Shown: positions 1 through 11,874 of the stretch, piece by piece
Numbering within the stretch: position 1 is the stretch's first letter
How the letters are laid out: each line of letters opens with the position of its first letter
NCBI RefSeq assembly: GCF_022965805.1
Contig: NC_133103.1
Coordinates: 52,216,386 to 52,280,385 of the forward strand
Direction of reading: 5' to 3'
Source: Primulina eburnea
Lineage: Eukaryota > Streptophyta > Magnoliopsida > Lamiales > Gesneriaceae
DNA: 64,000 nt
Program-made: the position numbers and the translations under genes
Notes under the pieces: generated by a model
Database searches by the model: none
The model's input: only the letters and a program-made list of their open reading frames with translations
What the model was told of the DNA's origin: nothing

Positions 1-1566
1 TAGGTTCAACTATAAGTAAGTGCTGAACCCTAAGTTGCTTCAAAGTCCGGACCTCCACGCTATCTAGTCCAGCCTCGTTCTCTTCTTGACCCTGATCCTA
101 GCCCACCTGTTGCCATGCACACATACAAACAAGACAAAAGCCGGATAAATCCGGTGAGATATAAATATCCCAGTATAAATCATGTATACATGCAATCATA
201 TAAATCATATAAGAGCATATAACAAAAATCATATCCTATATCAACATCATGATATAAATCAATAACAAGCATAAATCATATTCTAAACATGTACCCTAAT
301 CAGGAACATAATTCAATATCTAGAATAAATCATATTCTAATCATGTACCAATATCAGAAACATAAATCAATATCAAGAATAATTCCTATTCTAAACATGT
401 ACCAATATCAGGAACATAATTCAACCTCAAGAATAACTGCTATTCTAAACATGTACCAATATCAGGAACATAAATCAATATCAAGAATAATTCCTATTCT
501 AAACATGTACCAATATCAGGAACATAATTCAACCTCAAGAATAACTGCTATTCTAAACATGTACCAATATCAGGAACATAAATCAGTATTAATCCATACA
601 ATTCAATCTAGCTGTCACTCAGGCTAGTGACTCTATGTTTTAGACTAGACTCAATCCTAGTCTAGGGATCCCGGTTTCCAGATGTGGTATTCCTATATCG
701 AATTCCGTAAAGGATGGAACTATAATCTCTATTACTCGATATAACCAGTGCCCTGGTATTCCTATATCGAATTCCGTAATAGAAGAATTCCAATACCCTT
801 TACTCGATATAACCAAATATGGTGTTCCTATATCGAATTCCGTAATAGATTCCATTACTCGATATAACCAAACATCCAGTGTCCTGACCTAACCATCAAG
901 GACTGTAGCTCTATCGCTAATATCCTATCTTGAGACATCGTGCAATGTGCCGTGGCGATACCACCACTATCCGGCACTTCTGTCACAAGATAACTTGTCT
1001 AATACCTGTTATCTAATATCAAGAGAACAAGTACATAAGTCAATTTAATGCAAATATCCATGCAATAAGGTAAAGTATGTGATTTAGGGAAACTCGAGTC
1101 AAACCTCCCTCGAGTTGTGCAATCCCAACTCAACATCAATTTATACCTTTATCTTCTCGCTCAGAAGAAGAAGAAGAAGAAGAAGTCCCGACTCTATCTC
1201 GGTCCATTCCCAATCTGGTAATAACAATACCGAACAGATATAATATCAATAAACTATTCAATTCAATACCTGTTCTGATCAATATTCAAATCACAATAAA
1301 ATCTGATCAATGTCAATCGACATACGGTATACCAATACAATCTAAATCAAGACCGACTCTGATCCATATCAATCAACTGATGTTTCGACGGCATAACAAT
1401 ACTGTCTCGATAATCCCGTCAGTCCAAACATCACAGATATAAAATCAGAACTCATAATCAATATCAATACCAGTCATAATCTCAATAACCATACATATCT
1501 GATATGAATTCTCAGTCAAATCGATTCCAAAAATCATAACAGTTACATCAACAGTCCGTTCTTTAA
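1..1566 (-). mobile_element. LTR segment (gypsy family A), minus orientation, left arm of inverted repeat
   Basis: This is the distal part of an LTR read on the minus strand. It is nearly identical to the reverse complement of 1725-3290 and directly repeats much of 7023-8430. The LTR terminus (GGGTCCCCACA in LTR sense) would lie about 180 bp outside the window on the left. It contains a 54-bp tandem repeat (about 289-600), a block built on TCGATATAGGAA-type units (about 680-870), and a GAA trinucleotide run near 1165. No coding gene is supported; the open frame at 289-627 is made of the 54-bp repeat. Confidence 0.85.
289..600. repeat. 54-bp tandem repeat inside family A LTR (about 6 units)
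   Basis: Successive 54-bp units each contain AACATGTACCAATATCAGG. The same block recurs inverted at about 2700-3001 and direct at about 7149-7450. Because 54 is divisible by three, an open frame of 112 codons survives through the block. This is repeat periodicity rather than evidence for a protein. Confidence 0.85.
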
Positions 1567-3468
1567 ATCCGACTTCAGTACCGAGTTCCTAGCAACGTAG
1601 GCTACAACTGGACGTAAGTTTTGCTACGTTTTGACATGTCTTGAAACTATGATGTTGTCAGAATTGAATAGGATTCATATATGATGTTCTTGTCATATTA
1701 GACATCATAGAATCGAAGTCAGATTAAAGAACGGACTGTTGATGTAACTGTTATGATTTTTGGAATCGATTTGACTGAGAATTCATATCAGATATGTATG
1801 GTTATTGAGATTATGACTAGTATTGATATTGATTATGAGTTCTGATATTATATCTGTGATGTTTGGACTGACGGGATTATCGAGACAGTATTGTTATGCC
1901 GTCGAAACATCAGTTGATTGATATGGATCAGAGTCGGTCTTGATTTAGATTGTATTGGTATACCGTATGTCGATTGACATTGATCAGATTTTATTGTGAT
2001 TTGAATATTGATCAGAACAGGTATTGAATTGAATAGTTTATTGATATTATATCTGTTCGGTATTGTTATTACCAGATTGGGAATGGACCGAGATAGAGTC
2101 GGGACTTCTTCTTCTTCTTCTTCTTCTGAGCGAGAAGATAAAGGTATAAATTGATGTTGAGTTGGGGTTGCACAACTCGAGGGAGGTTTGACTCGAGTTT
2201 CCCTAAATCACATACTTTACCTTATTGCATGGATATTTGCATTAAATTGACTTATGTACTTGTTCTCTTGATATTAGATAACAGGTATTAGACAAGTTAT
2301 CTTGTGACAGAAGTGCCGGATAGTGGTGGTATCGCCACGGCACATTGCACGATGTCTCAAGATAGGATATTAGCGATAGAGCTACAGTCCTTGACGGTTA
2401 GGTCAGGACACTGGATGTTTGGTTATATCGAGTAATGGAATCTATTACGGAATTCGATATAGGAACACCATATTTGGTTATATCGAGTAAAGGGTATTGG
2501 AATTCTTCTATTACGGAATTCGATATAGGAATACCAGGGCACTGGTTATATCGAGTAATAGAGATTATAGTTCCATCCTTTACGGAATTCGATATAGGAA
2601 TACCACATCTGGAAACCGGGATCCCTAGAATAGGATTGAGTCTAGTCTAAAACATAGAGTCACTAGCCTGAGTGACAGCTAGATTGAATGGTATGGATTA
2701 ATACTGATTTATGTTCCTGATATTGGTACATGTTTAGAATAGCAGTTATTCTTGAGTTTGAGTTATGTTCCTGATATTGGTACATGTTTAGAATAGGAAT
2801 TATTCTTGATATTGATTTATGTTCCTGATATTGGTACATGTTTAGAATAGCAGTTATTCTTGAGGTTGAATTATGTTCCTGATATTGGTACATGTTTAGA
2901 ATAGGAATTATTCTTGATATTGATTTATGTTCCTGATATTGGTACATGATTAGAATAGGATTTATTCTAGATATTGAATTATGTTCCTGATTAGGGTACA
3001 TGTTTAGAATATGATTTATGCTTGTTATTGATTTATATCATGATGTTGATATAGGATATGATTTTTGTTATATGCTCTTATATGATTTATATGATTGCAT
3101 GTATACATGATTTATACTGGGATATTTATATCTCACCGGATTTATCCGGCTGTTGTCTTGTTTGTATGTGTGCATGGCAACAGGTGGGCTAGGATCAGGG
3201 TCAAGAAGAGAACGAGGCTGGACTAGATAGCATGGAGGTCCGGACTTTGAAGCAACTTAGGGTTCAGCACTGACTTATAGTTGAACCTAGTCGGATTATT
3301 GTAGATCATACAATAATTGTATGTTATGTTTAATATGTAATTTGAATTTAATTACATTATGTTTCCGCTGTGTAATTTAAAAAGAAAAATTTTTAGACCC
3401 TGTTTATTATGAATGATTAAATATTCCTAAAGACGATTAAGGAATGGATTAGCGTCCGGGTCCCCACA
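1567..3468 (+). mobile_element. 5' LTR of gypsy family A element (truncated at its start)
   Basis: This LTR runs on the plus strand and ends GCGTCCGGGTCCCCACA at 3468, directly before a primer-binding site. Its first ~550 bp (start TGTAATGCCCGAG, hairpin cluster and TA run, as seen at 6473) are missing. At 1566/1567 the sequence switches into an inverted LTR copy. The part from 1725 to 3290 pairs with 1-1566; 1567-1724 is the unpaired spacer. A CTT/GAA run lies near 2106. Confidence 0.85.
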
Positions 3469-3473
3469 ACAGG

Positions 3474-3485
3474 TGGTATCTGAGC
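3474..3485 (+). other. Primer-binding site (tRNA-iMet type)
   Basis: TGGTATCTGAGC lies 5 bp after the LTR end. The usual plant sequence is TGGTATCAGAGC, so there is one mismatch. Confidence 0.85.
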
Positions 3486-3863
3486 TGTTGGTCCTTGAAC
3501 TATAGGTTCCTTAGCACTGAGATAGAAAAGAGTGAGCGGGGTAGAATGTGTTTTCTTTCCTGCTTTTGATTGCTAGCATGTGATATAGTATTATGTTGAT
3601 TTACATTGAGTATGCTAGCATGCCAGCATGTTTTATTGCGTTTACATGTACGTTACCTGAATATCTGAATTGATTTGGTAATATATCTGATTTGAAAATG
3701 AATCAGAACCAATTCTTGATCAGAAGGTAAGCTGATCAGAAAGGGATTGGGATTGATTATCTATTGTGATTACTGATTCCTGTGATCATCAGATATACCT
3801 CGTAGAAGATTTTCAGAAAGGGGTAGTACTTCGTCTGATCAGATAGATGTATCAGAAATTCAG

Positions 3864-4151
3864 ATGGAATTTAAATTGAAAGAGTTTCAGTTATTTCAGC
3901 CGCCGATTCTGAGTGGTATCGGGACGTCTGAAGAGTATGAAAACTGGTTTGATGACATAGAAATACTGTTCGATTTACTTAATTGTACAGATGAACAGAG
4001 AATTACACTGGTATTCCCTCAGTTACGAGAAGCTGCCAGAAGTTGGTGGATTACAACCAAAGGAGTACTAGAACTGAGAGGTTCCCGAGGATTTCAGGGA
4101 GCTAGATCATCTGGATATGGTGATCAAGGAACAGACCCAGGACACACTTGA
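3864..4151 (+). pseudogene. Ty3/gypsy gag fragment
   Basis: The frame opens at ATG 3864, about 380 bp after the PBS. It encodes the start of a retrotransposon Gag: a hydrophobic F..PP.LSG segment, then EEYENWFDDIEILFDLL, then LREAARSWW. That spacing (W..E..F..L then A..WW) is characteristic of plant gypsy Gag N-terminal domains. The similarity stops near codon 75 and the frame ends at 4151. No zinc knuckle or protease follows in frame, so this is a truncated relic. Confidence 0.75.
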
Positions 4152-4935
4152 TGATATAGTGGCAGGTATTGTTCCTCTATGATTATGATGCATATGTATT
4201 GATATATACTAATGCAATCATTATGTTTATTCTTGATTGGGTGGCACGGATATATGCTTTACCTGTTGGTTTTGTATCTACTGTAGTATTGCTTCTTTAC
4301 CTTTTGGGGAAAGAATTTGATATCAGTGATATTCTGTGGGATATTATATACTGCAGTAAGTTGAGAATAGGATTGCATTAGGACAGATTGTACTTGTATT
4401 GTCGGATGATGACTGCATGATTGATATTGATATATCGAACAAGTACAGATTTATTATAGAGTCTTGCCAGGAGATGGTAAGATTCGAACCTGAAATGGCC
4501 AAGGAATGAATGATATACGGTAAGGGATTTAGATTTTGAATTCCTTGATATCCGTATTATGTATGATTCGATGATTATCGAAAGGAATGGAATACTCCCT
4601 TATGTATTCAGTTGATGACTGAAGTTGAGTCTATCAGGGATTGATTTACTAATAGCAGGAAGTTTGCTATAGTATTTCAGATGAGATTTCAGGTTGTCCT
4701 GTATCAGGAAAAGTGATTTCAGCCTTGATTTGATTCCAGGTATTGGTTTCATTTTATAATTTCTTATAGACTGATACTGATTGAATTGAAAGAATTGAAA
4801 TATTAGTTGAAAGATTTACTGCCTGAGAATTAGAGTTACATGTGATTATATGTTTCTCTGGAAAGTACTTCAGTTCCGATTATGGATTGATGAATCCCGT
4901 GTTCAGCAATATTCCGATGATATTATGCTCGTTTT

Positions 4936-4959
4936 ATCTATGACATTTTGATATGTTCG
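4936..4959 (+). pseudogene. Decayed reverse transcriptase active-site remnant
   Basis: One frame reads IYDILICS, matching the IDDILIYS core of gypsy RT with the first catalytic Asp changed to Tyr. Just upstream (about 4880-4915) another frame reads MD.MNPVF, matching the MDLMNRVF string normally found ~20 residues before it. Stops and frameshifts separate them. The homology is short and hand-aligned. Confidence 0.5.
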
Positions 4960-6605
4960 CAGCGTATGATTGAATTGAATATTCTGGGAACTGAGATTGT
5001 GATATACAGAATTGTTCGGATATGAATCTCGATTGTAACAGATTGTATGCAGAGTCTGTGATATCTGAAGATAGTATACTGATTGATTATTGATCAATGA
5101 CCGAGAACGACATTGAAAAGGGCACAATTTCAGAAATGTCAGAGATTGCGTCTTATGCGGTTACTAGATCAGTATTGCTTATTGATATCTTGAATCTGAT
5201 TCGATATTATTACCACTCTGAGTCTGTATTTGATACCGATGGTTATGAACCGTTTAGATTATATACAGTTCAGTCGAGTCAGAACTGGTTTTGAAGGTTA
5301 AAGCAGTTCAGAAGTTTGATCAGACTGTTCAGAACTTGATTTTGGTAGTTAGAACAGTGTGTCAGAGCCGAATACCAGGTAGGTAATATTTTATTTTATA
5401 CGATTAGCTGATTTGTTTGTGTCAGATATTCGAATTTGAATGACAGGTATTGTCAAATGCACACAGTAGTTGATTCAGTACCATTCTGGTAACAGGAAAT
5501 GTGTGATAATTCGAATGGACAGTTTTGATATAAACAGATGAAATCAGTTATGTCAGAATTTGTATTGAAATGTCTAAATCGCTGACTGAGGAGGACATAA
5601 AGATAGAAACAAAGAGATTGATTATCTTGATCATTGAGTTCTAAATAGAAATGGGAGTACATTTCTATGAATGGTGTGATGACACTACTGAAATCTTTTC
5701 CAGATTGTGAGGGAATGTAATTATGATTGAACGACTGTTCAAATTGCCTAGATTATATTGTACATGATGACGTACTGATATGACCAGACGACTGAGAGGT
5801 ATGTCAGAAACGGGGGTCAGATTGTATTAAATGCCAAAGTTGATTTTATCAGACTGTGACTTTCGTTTGATTTTGTACTTTTGGCTGAGTATGTAGCATG
5901 ATTTGTCGTCTATGAATTATAGATGAAAGGATAGTCGGAGTGAATTATCCTGAGACTGGAGGATATCCAGGAAATGTAGTGCTTGATTTTAGCACTAGTT
6001 GGCATGATTCATTGTCACTTGTGAATTATTGTGCAATAATAGCTATTAGATGAGTATCGAAATAGCTCTAGTCGAGGTATTGTACAGTGAGAACTGCGAA
6101 TTTCCTTTGTATGGAAATGATATTGCAGGGTTACCTGAGATCGGATTGGATAGATTAGAAGACATAGACTAATAAGCCAACGTCGGACGATGACTGTTGG
6201 TATTCGAGGCCAAAGGTGGAATCTATCCTTGAATAGGATTAGCAGGTAAGGATATTGCTTTGCTATGGAATGGGTGACTGGTATATACGGATGTTGTATA
6301 GCCATGGTTCTGAGATTGATTTTATCTCGAGGGATTTCGTGGATATGGGTTTATTGCAATTCCTGTATATCTCCTTCTTGTATCTGATTTGAGATCTGAT
6401 ATGATTATCGGTATTTCATGAATGAATTGCTTGTGATTTCGGGGACGAAATCATATCTTAGAGGGGGAGAAATGTAATGCCCGAGAATTTGATTACCGTA
6501 ATCTGAAATGATTTATGGATTAAGGGAGGTGATTGAAGTTATACGAACTAGAATGAAGAAGCTGGGCGTCGTGGCATGGTGAGCCAAGATGTTGGACAGA
6601 ACATC

Positions 6606-6785
6606 TGGCGCTCGAGCGGTAGAAAAGAACCGCCCGAGCGCCAATACACCATAAAAGAAAAAGTCGGACAGAACGTCTGGCGCTCGAGCGGCAGAAAGTT
6701 ACCGCCCGAGCGCCAGTGGTGATCAAGTTGATCTTCGGACAGAATGTGCCGCGCTCGAGCGGTAGAGATTAACCGCCCGAGCGCG
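6606..6785 (+). repeat. Three tandem GC-rich hairpins in LTR
   Basis: Three imperfect inverted repeats lie at 6606-6643, 6677-6716 and 6750-6785. Each is of the form GCGCTCGAGCGGT, a short loop, then ACCGCCCGAGCGC, with 13-15 bp stems. Each is preceded by CGGACAGAA. The cluster occurs inverted at about 8816-9000 and, diverged, at about 11521-11697. The spacing is about 70 bp. Confidence 0.9.
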
Positions 6786-6832
6786 AGTCATGCAAGATGA
6801 AAATTCGCCACTTGTTTGGCTGCATGCACGTG

Positions 6833-6835
<3 letters not shown>

Positions 6836-6903
<68 letters not shown>
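6836..6903. repeat. (TA)n microsatellite in LTR
   Basis: An almost pure TA dinucleotide run lies just after the hairpin cluster. The inverted copy has an equivalent run at about 8692-8766. Confidence 0.95.
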
Positions 6904-6904
<1 letters not shown>

Positions 6905-7022
6905 GATACAAACGTTAAAAACAAATCCTTCAGAAACAAGAATCGAAGGAAAACTTTGGCCAAATTGTTCCTGAATCTTTAAATCGCGATTGTGAGAAAT
7001 CCGTCCGTCTGAGTTTAAATCC

Positions 7023-8691
7023 GAATATCCCAGTATAAATCATGTATACATGCAATCATATAAATCATATAAGAGCATATAACAAAAATCATATCCTATA
7101 TCAACATCATGATATAAATCAATAACAAGCATAAATCATATTCTAAACATGTACCCTAATCAGGAACATAATTCAATATCTAGAATAAATCCTATTCTAA
7201 TCATGTACCAATATCAGGAACATAAATCAATATCAAGAATAATTCCTATTCTAAACATGTACCAATATCAGGAACATAATTCAATCTCAAGAATAACTGC
7301 TATTCTAAACATGTACCAATATCAGGAACATAAATCAATATCAAGAATAATTCCTATTCTAAACATGTACCAATATCAGGAACATAATTCAACCTCAAGA
7401 ATAACTGCTATTCTAAACATATACCAATATCAGGAACATAAATCAGTATTAATCCATACCATTCAATCTAGCTGTCACTCAGGCTAGTGACTCTATGTTT
7501 TAGACTAGACTCAATCCTAGTCTAGGGATCCCGGTTTCCAGATGTGGTATTCCTATATCGAATTCCGTAAAGGATGGAACTATAATCTCTATTACGCGAT
7601 ATAACCAGTGCCCTGGTATTCCTATATCGAATTCCGTAATAGAAGAATTCCAATACCCTTTACTCGATATAACCAAATATGGTGTTCCTATATCGAATTC
7701 CGTAATAGATTCCATTACTCGATATAACCAAACATCCAGTGTCCTGACCTAACCGTCAAGGACTGTAGCTCTATCGCTAATATCCTATCTTGAGACATCG
7801 TGCAATGTGCCGTGGCGATACCACCACTATCCGGCACTTCTGTCACAAGATAACTTGTCTAATACCTGTTATCTAATATCAAGAGAACAAGTACATAAGT
7901 CAATTTAATGCAAATATCCATGCAATAAGGTAAAGTATGTGATTTAGGGAAACTCGAGTCAAACCTCCCTCGAGTTGTGCAATCCCAACTCAACATCAAT
8001 TTATACCTTTATCTTCTCGCTCAGAAGAAGAAGAAGAAGAAGAAGTCCCGACTCTATCTCGGTCCATTCCCAATCTGGTAATAACAATACCGAACAGATA
8101 TAATATCAATAAACTATTCAATTCAATACCTGTTCTGATCAATATTCAAATCACAATAAAATCTGATCAATGTCAATCGACATACGGTATACCAATACAA
8201 TCTATATCAAGACCGACTCTGATCCATATCAATCAACTGATGTTTCGACGGCATAACAATACTGTCTCGATAATCCCGTCAGTCCAAACATCACAGATAT
8301 AATATCAGAACTCATAATCAATATCAATACCAGTCATAATCTCAATAACCATACATATCTGATATGAATTCTCAGTCAAATCGATTCCAAAAATCATAAC
8401 AGTTACATCAACAGTCCGTTCTTTAATCTGACTTCGATTCTATGATGTCTAATATGACAAGAACATCATATATGAATCCTATTCAATTCTGACAACATCA
8501 TAGTTTCAAGACATGTCAAAACGTAGCAAAACTTACGTCCAGTTGTAGCCTACGTTGCTAGGAACTCGGTACTGAAGTCGGATTTAAACTCAGACGGACG
8601 GATTTCTCACAATCGCGATTTAAAGATTCAGGAACAATTTGGCCAAAGTTTTCCTTCGATTCTTGTTTCTGAAGGATTTGTTTTTAACGTT

Positions 8692-8769
<78 letters not shown>

Positions 8770-9129
8770 CACGTGCATGCAGCCAAACAAGTGGCGAATT
8801 TTCATCTTGCATGACTCGCGCTCGGGCGGTTAATCTCTACCGCTCGAGCGCGGCACATTCTGTCCGAAGATCAACTTGATCACCACTGGCGCTCGGGCGG
8901 TAACTTTCTGCCGCTCGAGCGCCAGACGTTCTGTCCGACTTTTTCTTTTATGGTGTATTGGCGCTCGGGCGGTTCTTTTCTACCGCTCGAGCGCCAGATG
9001 TTCTGTCCAACATCTTGGCTCACCATGCCACGACGCCCAGCTTCTTCATTCTAGTTCGTATAACTTCAATCACCTCCCTTAATCCATAAATCATTTCAGA
9101 TTACGGTAATCAAATTCTCGGGCATTACA
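7023..9129 (-). mobile_element. Family A LTR, minus orientation, lacking only its terminal part
   Basis: Read on the minus strand it starts TGTAATGCCCGAG at 9129. It contains the three hairpins, the TA run, the central region and the 54-bp repeat block (about 7149-7450), and stops near LTR-sense CTGGGATATT at 7023. 7023-8430 directly repeats about 164-1566; 8580-9129 is the inverse of 6473-7018. The copies are nearly identical to each other. Confidence 0.85.
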
Positions 9130-9641
9130 TCCGTGCCTTTGTTTCCTCCTTAGTGCCAAGAAACCGAGACTACACGGACCCTTATCCGGACCTTGACACG
9201 GGGTCCGTGCCTTCACTTCTCCTCGATGTCTTTTTCCAGAGTCTACACGGACCCCCACACGGACCCTGACACGGGGTCCGTGTCCACCCTTCTTTTCGAG
9301 CCCTTTTCACCCGAGCCTACACGGACCCCTACACGGAGGTAGGCACGGGGTCCGTGTCCTTCACATTTTGGGAAAAATATTTTAGCATGCTTTGAGGTCT
9401 GATGCCATGGTTTAGTGCAAGGATTGTCAAGGTCGTGTCATGGGAATTTTAGAACGTCCTAAGTAATGACTGAACTCGAGAGTAAGTATGATTTCTACGT
9501 TAAGGTATGCAAGTTAAGTATGCAAATTCAAGTTAGTATGTGCAGCAGCGTGGCCCCGATCGAAGTCCAATGAATCCCTCAACGCCAAGTAAGTATGTAT
9601 GACGTGCAAGAAAATATTTTAAGTTTTTGAGGTATGCTAAA
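9130..9641 (+). mobile_element. Left part of an older LTR-like remnant with three hairpins
   Basis: There is no gene here. 9173-9209, 9246-9282 and 9320-9356 are three tandem inverted repeats of the form CACGGACCC...GGGGTCCGTG with a period of about 73 bp. They are followed by unique-looking sequence that is interrupted at 9641 by the solo LTR. It resumes at 11870 after the duplicated CTAAA. Confidence 0.6.
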
Positions 9642-11869
9642 TGTGGGGACCCGGACGCTAATTCATTCCTTAATCGTCTTTAGGAATAATTCAAACAATT
9701 ATAATAAACAGGGTCTAAACTTTTTTTTCTAAATTACACAGCGGAAACATAATGTAATTAGATTCAAATTACATATTAAACATAACATACAATCATTGTA
9801 TGATCTACAATAATCCGACTAGGTTCAACTACAAGTCAGTACTGAATCCTAAGTTGCTTCAAAGCCCGGATCTCCACGCTATCTAGTCCAGCCTCGTTCT
9901 CTTCTTGACCCTGATCCTAGCCCACCTGTTGCCATGCAAACATACAAACAAGACAACAGCCGGATAACTTCGGTGAGATATAAATATCCCAGTATAAATC
10001 ATGACATGAAATAATAACAAGAATAAATCATATTCTAAACATGTACCTTATTCAGGAACATAATCAATATCAAGAATAATTCCTATTCTAAACCTGTACC
10101 AATATCAGGAACAGCAAGGAACATGAACCATATTCAGGAACATAAATTAACATCCCTCAATACAAATCAATATAACTGTCACTCAAACTCGTGACTCTAC
10201 GTTTTAGACTAGACTCAATCCTAGCCTAGGGATCCCGGTTTCCAGACATTGGCATTCCATATCGACCAACAGTAATAGAAAAGACTCCAGTTCTATCCAC
10301 GTCGATATAGTATCGATCACCAGTAATAGAAGAAGCTCTGTTTCTATCCACATCAGTATAGTCTCGATCACCAGTAATAGAAGAAACTCCAATTCTATCC
10401 ACATCGATATAACATCGATCAACAGTAATAGAAGAAGTTATAATTCTATCCACATCGATACAATACTGATCACCAGTAATAGAAGGAGCTATAATTCTAT
10501 CCACATCGATAGCCAATTACCCATTGACAGACTATGGCACTTCCGCCAATACAATATCTCATGACATCGTGCAATGTGCCCGTGGTAACTATCAGGCACT
10601 CCTGTCACAAGATTACTCGTCTAACACCTGTTATCTATAATTCAAGAGAACAAGTATATCAATCAACTCAATGCAAATATCAATGCAATAAGTAAAGTAT
10701 GTGATTTAGGGAAACTCGAGTCAAACCTCACTCGAGTTGTGCATTCCCAACTCAACATTAATTTATACCTTTATCTTCTCGCTCAAAAGAAGAAGAAGAA
10801 GTCCCGACTCTATCTCGGTCCATTCCCAATCTGGTAATAACAATATCGAACAGATATAGTATCAATAAACAACTCAATTCAATACCTGTTCTGATCAATA
10901 TTCGGATCACAATAAAATCTGATCAATGTCAATGGAGATACGATCTAATCCATATCGACGATATCACGATATAATCAAAATCACTACCGAATCTGTTCAA
11001 TATCAATCAACTGACGGTATAACAATACAGTCTCGATAACTCCGTCAGTCCAAACATCACAGATATAATACCAGGACTCATAATTGATGTCGATACTAGT
11101 CATAATCTCAATAACCATACATATCTGATATGAGTTCTCAGTCAAATCGACTCCAAAAATCATAACAATTACATAATCAGTCTGTTTCTCAATCTGACTT
11201 CGATTATATGATGTCTAACATGACAAGAACATCATATATGAATTCTATTCAATTCTGACAATATCATAATTCCAGAACATGTCAAAACGTAGCAAAACTT
11301 ACGTCCAGTTGTAGCCTACGTTGATAGGAACTCGGTACTGTACTCAGATTCAAAATCTGACGGACGGGTTGAAATAAAAAGCGTAAGGATTTTTCACCTC
11401 TTTCCCCGAAGCTTTTCCTCGATTTCTGCTTTTGTTTCTAAGACATTTTCGAAGCAAACCTATACATATATATCCCCAGTGCATGACAAGCTACGTGGCA
11501 CACTTTCATGTTTTTCGATCGGCGCTCGGGCAGTTAAACATTACCGCTCGAGCGCGGAATGTTCTGCCCGGATGCTTAGCCATTGGCGCTCGGGCGGTAA
11601 CTTTCTACCGCTCGGGCGCCACATGTTCTGTCCTAAACCTATTCTTGTGGGACACTGGCGCTCGGGCGGTATTTTTCCACCGCTCGGGCGCCAGAGGTTC
11701 TGTCCAGAATCTTGGCTCGTAATGCACCGACGCCCGGCTTCACCTCTCATGTCTTATTTGGTTCCTGTGATATTTGCTAATCACAATTCTGGCAATTAAT
11801 CAACGTCTGATTACAGTAATTATACTCAAATCATTTCAGATTACGGTAATCAAATTCTCGGGCATTACA
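9642..11869 (-). mobile_element. Solo LTR of a family A relative, 2228 bp, TSD CTAAA
   Basis: On the plus strand it begins TGTGGGGACCCGGACG and ends CTCGGGCATTACA. The 5-bp target duplication CTAAA lies at 9637-9641 and 11870-11874, so both ends are exact. It is a diverged relative of the family A LTRs. It shares the terminal sequences, the GCCGGATAA..CGGTGAGATATA segment, a GAAGAA run (about 10789) and the hairpin cluster (about 11521-11697). Its ~60-bp repeat block (about 10250-10510, units with ATCACCAGTAATAGAAGAA) replaces the TCGATATAGG block. No internal region is present, which is the usual product of LTR-LTR recombination. Confidence 0.92.
11521..11697 (-). repeat. Hairpin cluster in solo LTR
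   Basis: Three inverted repeats are built on GGCGCTCGGGC.GT and ACCGCTCG.GCGC, homologous in position to those at 6606-6785 but with several substitutions. Each is followed by TTCTG(C/T)CC. Confidence 0.85.
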
Positions 11870-11874
11870 CTAAA

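Larger units (their letters stand above)
3469..6472 (+). mobile_element. Internal region of decayed Ty3/gypsy element
   Basis: The region lies between the 5' LTR end and a polypurine tract (AGAGGGGGAGAAA, 6460-6472) that abuts the next LTR start. A PBS resembling the 3' end of initiator tRNA-Met (TGGTATCTGAGC) is at 3474-3485. A gag fragment starts at 3864. Near 4936-4959 a decayed reverse-transcriptase active-site string can be read (IYDILICS where gypsy RT has an IDDILIYS-type motif). At only 3.0 kb with no long frame, this is a degenerate, internally deleted copy. The string GGGGACGAAAT near 6441 resembles the GAGGACGAA-type sequence seen before the PPT of many plant gypsy elements. Confidence 0.8.
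6473..7022 (+). mobile_element. Start of 3' LTR (family A), broken at 7022
   Basis: The LTR begins TGTAATGCCCGAG directly after the polypurine tract. It contains three GC-rich hairpins (6606-6785), a (TA)n run (about 6836-6903), and then sequence ending TTTAAATCCG. There it jumps to an inverted LTR copy starting AATATCCCAG. The same LTR start is present, inverted, at about 8580-9129. A short shared string (AAATCCG) at the jump suggests microhomology. Confidence 0.85.

Noticed and set aside
640..855. 71-codon frame found at 640-855, 2435-2650 and 7500-7715
   Set aside because: Made of TCGATATAGGAA-type LTR repeats; present three times only because the LTR copies are near identical.
6380..6412. 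Protease-like string SDMIIGIS just before the polypurine tract
   Set aside because: It resembles the ILGMDWL-type end of gypsy protease, but it is short, followed by a stop, and out of order for a gag-pro-RT layout.
6606..6785. Possible CRISPR-like array (regular palindromic repeats)
   Set aside because: Only three repeats, inside a plant LTR, no variable spacers of uniform length and no cas genes; the context is eukaryotic.
6723..6982. Frames of repeated Tyr-Ile (also near 8639-8805, 18091-18571, 26337-26639)
   Set aside because: Translations of TA microsatellites, not proteins.
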